A stretch of DNA of 64,000 nucleotides. It comes from Struthio camelus. Lineage: Eukaryota > Chordata > Aves > Struthioniformes > Struthionidae. The position numbers and the translations under genes are program-made. The stretch lies in the NCBI RefSeq assembly GCF_040807025.1, contig NC_090942.1:77667987-77731986 (forward strand), in the 5' to 3' direction. Of the stretch, positions 61,401 to 64,000 are shown piece by piece (positions within the stretch are counted from its first letter, which is position 1; every line of letters starts with the position of its first letter). The notes under the pieces were generated by a model. That model saw only the letters and a list, made by a program, of their open reading frames with translations. It was not told the DNA's origin and ran no database searches.

Positions 61401-62608
61401 AGCCCTCGACTTGCTTCCATTTCAATACGCCATTCTCGTCAAAGACTGAAATGCAGTAGGTAATCAGCTCCTCTGCACCTGGAGAGGAGAAATGATTTTT
61501 CTCTCTCTTTACTGCTACCTGCAGCATATGATCAGCTCTGTGCAGTCAGTTATTCGGCCAGGCAGTGTCTGGATATCTTCCTTTCCATATGAATTCAGAC
61601 TCCGACACTGAAGTCATTTCGTTTGGCCAAGGCTACAGTTGCCTTCTAGCCAATGTACAGAATTACACCTTATGTTTGCTTTCTTCAGATATGGCTCCTA
61701 CCTGGTGTGGAAGGAACTGGGGGGCTTCAATGAAAAGTCTGTGGTTCCACTGGGTCTGTATGCAGGGCAGCTGGCATTAAACTGGGCATGGACTCCCATA
61801 TTTTTTGGAGCTCACAAAATGGGATGGGTAAGTAGAAAAACAAGTTTCTTAAGCATAGACTCCCGCTATCATTTACAAGGTGCTAAGAGTAAAGTTTTGG
61901 GTTGCAATTTTTTTTTCCTCCTTGAAAACGAACCAGATTCATATAATTGGTATAGAATATGGCTTAGGCAGTAGTTATCTAAAATTCTCTTCAACGCGTG
62001 CCTGCAACTGCCTGAGAAAATTTACCTATCTACAGCATCATTACATGTTTAGATTTCAAGTAGCTCTTTCTGTCACCTTTTGATAAGAGCTTTGTGCGAC
62101 TGAAAAAGTAAACACTTATGCCTTAGCAAAATTCCTAGGTACCTCTTCGGCAAACAGCAACAATAAGAGCGTATCATGACATTACTCAGTCAATAGGTAT
62201 CCGTACTAGACGAGACTGATTTTCTGTAGTCTGAAAAGAAACAAGATAGCCTCCAAAATAAAAATCAATAATAAAAACAAAAATAAAAAGTTTTTCTGAG
62301 AAGGCATCCGCTCACAAAGGGATCCAACAAGTGCCAGAGCCAATGCAAACTACGTGGGAAGAGCCACACAAATACTGTCTAGTCAAGAAAACGCAACAAG
62401 TAAAAACGCTAACCACCTTCCTGTGTTTCAGGGTTTGGTGACTCTCCTACTCACCACCGGTGCAGCAACAGCTACAACTGCTTCCTGGTGTAACGTCAAC
62501 AGAACGGCAGCGTATTTGATGGTTCCTTATTTAGCTTGGTTAACCATGGCTTCTGTGCTCAATTACCGTATCTGGAAGGACAATCACAACAAGAAACAAC
62601 CCGAATAA
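58218..62608 (+). CDS. TSPO: TSPO, translocator protein of the outer mitochondrial membrane (3 coding exons, 167 aa)
   Basis: TSPO/MBR family membrane protein with five helices. It binds cholesterol and porphyrins and is the classical peripheral benzodiazepine receptor of the outer mitochondrial membrane. Coding exons are 58218-58405, 61689-61827 and 62432-62608, totalling 504 bp and 167 aa (human 169). Junctions are GT-AG with phases 2 and 0. The N-terminus [20 protein letters not shown] matches the family; [10 protein letters not shown] (40-49), [20 protein letters not shown] (52-71) and [19 protein letters not shown] (91-109) are conserved TSPO signatures. A CRAC-type cholesterol-binding motif, V151-L-N-Y154-R155, lies in the last helix, followed by a charged tail ending KKQPE. 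It is not TSPO2: the position beside MCAT marks it as TSPO. Non-coding first exon(s) lie in the 51.8-52.8 kb CpG-rich region. Confidence 0.97.
61689..61827 (+). CDS. TSPO: TSPO coding exon 2
   Basis: Encodes Gly63 (last base) to Trp109: [20 protein letters not shown] and [20 protein letters not shown]. Acceptor CTTCAG, donor GTAAGT. Confidence 0.97.
62432..62608 (+). CDS. TSPO: TSPO coding exon 3 with stop
   Basis: Encodes residues 110-167, including helices 4-5 and the CRAC motif in [12 protein letters not shown]. Acceptor GTTTCAG. The stop TAA is embedded in an AATAAA hexamer (62604-62609). Confidence 0.97.
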   Translation, partial: GLVTLLLTTGAATATTASWCNVNRTAAYLMVPYLAWLTMASVLNYRIWKDNHNKKQPE

Positions 62609-62819
62609 AGAATCTTCTTAGGAGAGAGACATCAGCCAAAAGATCTTTTTTTAAAGAGTTTTCTAAATGGCCTTCCTGTATTTTTAGCTGAACTACTTAA
62701 TGCTATTAGACAAAGCGACTGCTAATTACTATTTGACAGAGCAGTACTTGTTTAAAAGCAAGCGTGCCTTTACTAGACAAGTCACAAAGGGCTGCATACC
62801 TTGGTGACTTTTATAACAC

Positions 62820-62825
62820 AATAAA
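62820..62825 (+). terminator. Candidate TSPO polyadenylation signal (AATAAA)
   Basis: Canonical AATAAA 212 bp after the TSPO stop. It predicts a 3' UTR of roughly 230 bp. Confidence 0.65.
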
Positions 62826-62849
62826 AGACAGTGATTAAAAAGATACTAG

Positions 62850-64000
62850 TTTTCTATATCATAGTTAAAATGCTGTTGTCATATAAACTGTAATACTAAA
62901 AATGAGCACAAATTACAACTTCACTAGGTTCAGAGGTAGAAATCAAGCCATATGTTAATACAGCTTCCAGAAAGCTGCTCTTAACAATCAGGCATGATTG
63001 TGGCCTGAATCTTTCGTATGTTTTCCACTAGACAGTGCTGTGCCTTAGTGCTGCAAAGCACCCATCCCACTAGAGCTGCTAGGTATTTGTTCTCCAATCA
63101 TTGTACTCTGGAAATGTTTAAGATCACATCTTTTTCACAATTTGTGCCTTCCCACTTTAAAGCATAGTACACTCTAAGTGTCAGCTAAATGCATTAAACT
63201 GCATGTAACTTACGACATTTGCTTCTCTGTTTTTATTGTTTGTAAATAATTTTAAACAGAAAGATGCTAAAGGCAACGAGATGCTGTAGCCTCAAGGACA
63301 GCCCCTTCATCAACTCTCACCACTGCAGTAGGTAAGACAAAAACAGCAAATTCGGTGCACAAAGCCAGAAACGGAGTGCCCAAATACTCAGCACGCACCT
63401 TTGAGTCATCGTCAGCAGCGCTAGCCCAGCGGCGAGACAAGAGGTGCCTGCCTGGACCCTCAGTGCAGCGCCAGGGCACCACTAGACCTCCAACGCAGAG
63501 CCAGCTGCTAGGCCACAAATGGGTCTGCTGCAAGTACAGCAGTACTTACATGGGCCCTATAGCTATGATGGGGGTCTCCTACCTGTGCCTTCTCACTTCA
63601 GCTGCTTAAAAACAGAACCACAGGTTTCTTCTCTTAAGGGCTATGGTAGGGAATGTTATGACATAGCAAGATCTGGGACGCTTAGTTCAACCAGTTACTG
63701 TCCTATTAGATAAAAAGATTTTTTCTCTAAGGGTGCAAGAAAAGAGGGACTATTTTTGCCCACAGCTTGTGGTCTCACTGCACATACGCTTTTTTAAAGT
63801 AATTCTTCAGGTTTGCTACATCTGACATCACTGTTCCCTTTGCGATTGGGAAAGCTTCCCCTTTACTCTAGGTCCACAGTCACTTTGTTATTTGCTTTCA
63901 TTTACTTTGCAAGCAGGTACCCTGAAGTGCCTTTTACTCTTCTAGACAAGTCAGAAATACATCTGCTGAGCAGCACCACATGTCCCCTTACGTCTAGTCT
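62850..64000. other. Non-coding region downstream of TSPO
   Basis: No exon recognised. Human TTLL12 lies next on the opposite strand, but no TTL-domain coding sequence is visible here, so its end must be beyond the window or the synteny differs. Confidence 0.55.

Noticed and set aside
62850-64000. TTLL12 3' end
   Set aside because: Expected from human order, but no TTL-domain or SET-like coding sequence is visible on the minus strand.

Overview
The window looks like a stretch of bird (avian) nuclear genome. It holds intron-split vertebrate genes with GT-AG splice sites, CpG-rich promoters in an AT-rich background, and one truncated CR1-type LINE, the usual repeat of birds and other sauropsids. 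I found no prokaryotic, viral or organellar genes. Four protein-coding genes can be rebuilt exon by exon, each joining into one open frame with matching intron phases: TTLL1 (minus strand, 423 aa), BIK (plus, 148 aa), MCAT (minus, 403 aa) and TSPO (plus, 167 aa). The order and orientation match the human 22q13.2 block TTLL1-BIK-MCAT-TSPO. The neighbours expected from synteny, PACSIN2 on the left and TTLL12 on the right, were not found.

Layout. Bases 1-8,958 are AT-rich non-coding DNA downstream of TTLL1. TTLL1 coding exons lie between 22,882 and 9,096. Its non-coding first exon sits in a CpG island near 27.7 kb that carries a long CCG repeat and an inverted pair of ETS and RFX-like sites. From 28.1 to 31.2 kb is intergenic. 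A C-rich minisatellite at 31.2-32.0 kb lies directly upstream of the probable BIK first exon (donor at 32,187). BIK intron 1 runs to 41.3 kb and its coding exons lie at 41,317-44,859. From 45.3 to 49.4 kb is intergenic. MCAT is compact (49,631-51,550) and shares a CpG island with candidate TSPO first exons. TSPO intron 1 is about 5.5-6.4 kb long and its coding exons lie at 58,218-62,608. The last 1.2 kb is non-coding.

Roles. TTLL1 is the catalytic subunit of a tubulin polyglutamylase acting on axonemal and neuronal microtubules. BIK is a tail-anchored BH3-only pro-apoptotic protein. MCAT is the malonyl-CoA:ACP transacylase of mitochondrial type II fatty-acid synthesis. TSPO is the five-helix translocator protein of the outer mitochondrial membrane. 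BIK, MCAT and TSPO all concern mitochondria or cell death, but the block is inherited synteny, not an operon.

Most interesting points: a BIK protein whose BH3 region closely resembles that of the multidomain effector BAK and which carries a BH1-like trace; a minisatellite with about 22 same-strand MYB-type YAACGG sites just upstream of BIK; a GGCCCC hexanucleotide repeat in the MCAT-TSPO promoter interval; and paired inverted RFX-like and ETS sites at the promoter of the ciliary gene TTLL1. I saw nothing resembling a wholly new multi-gene system.
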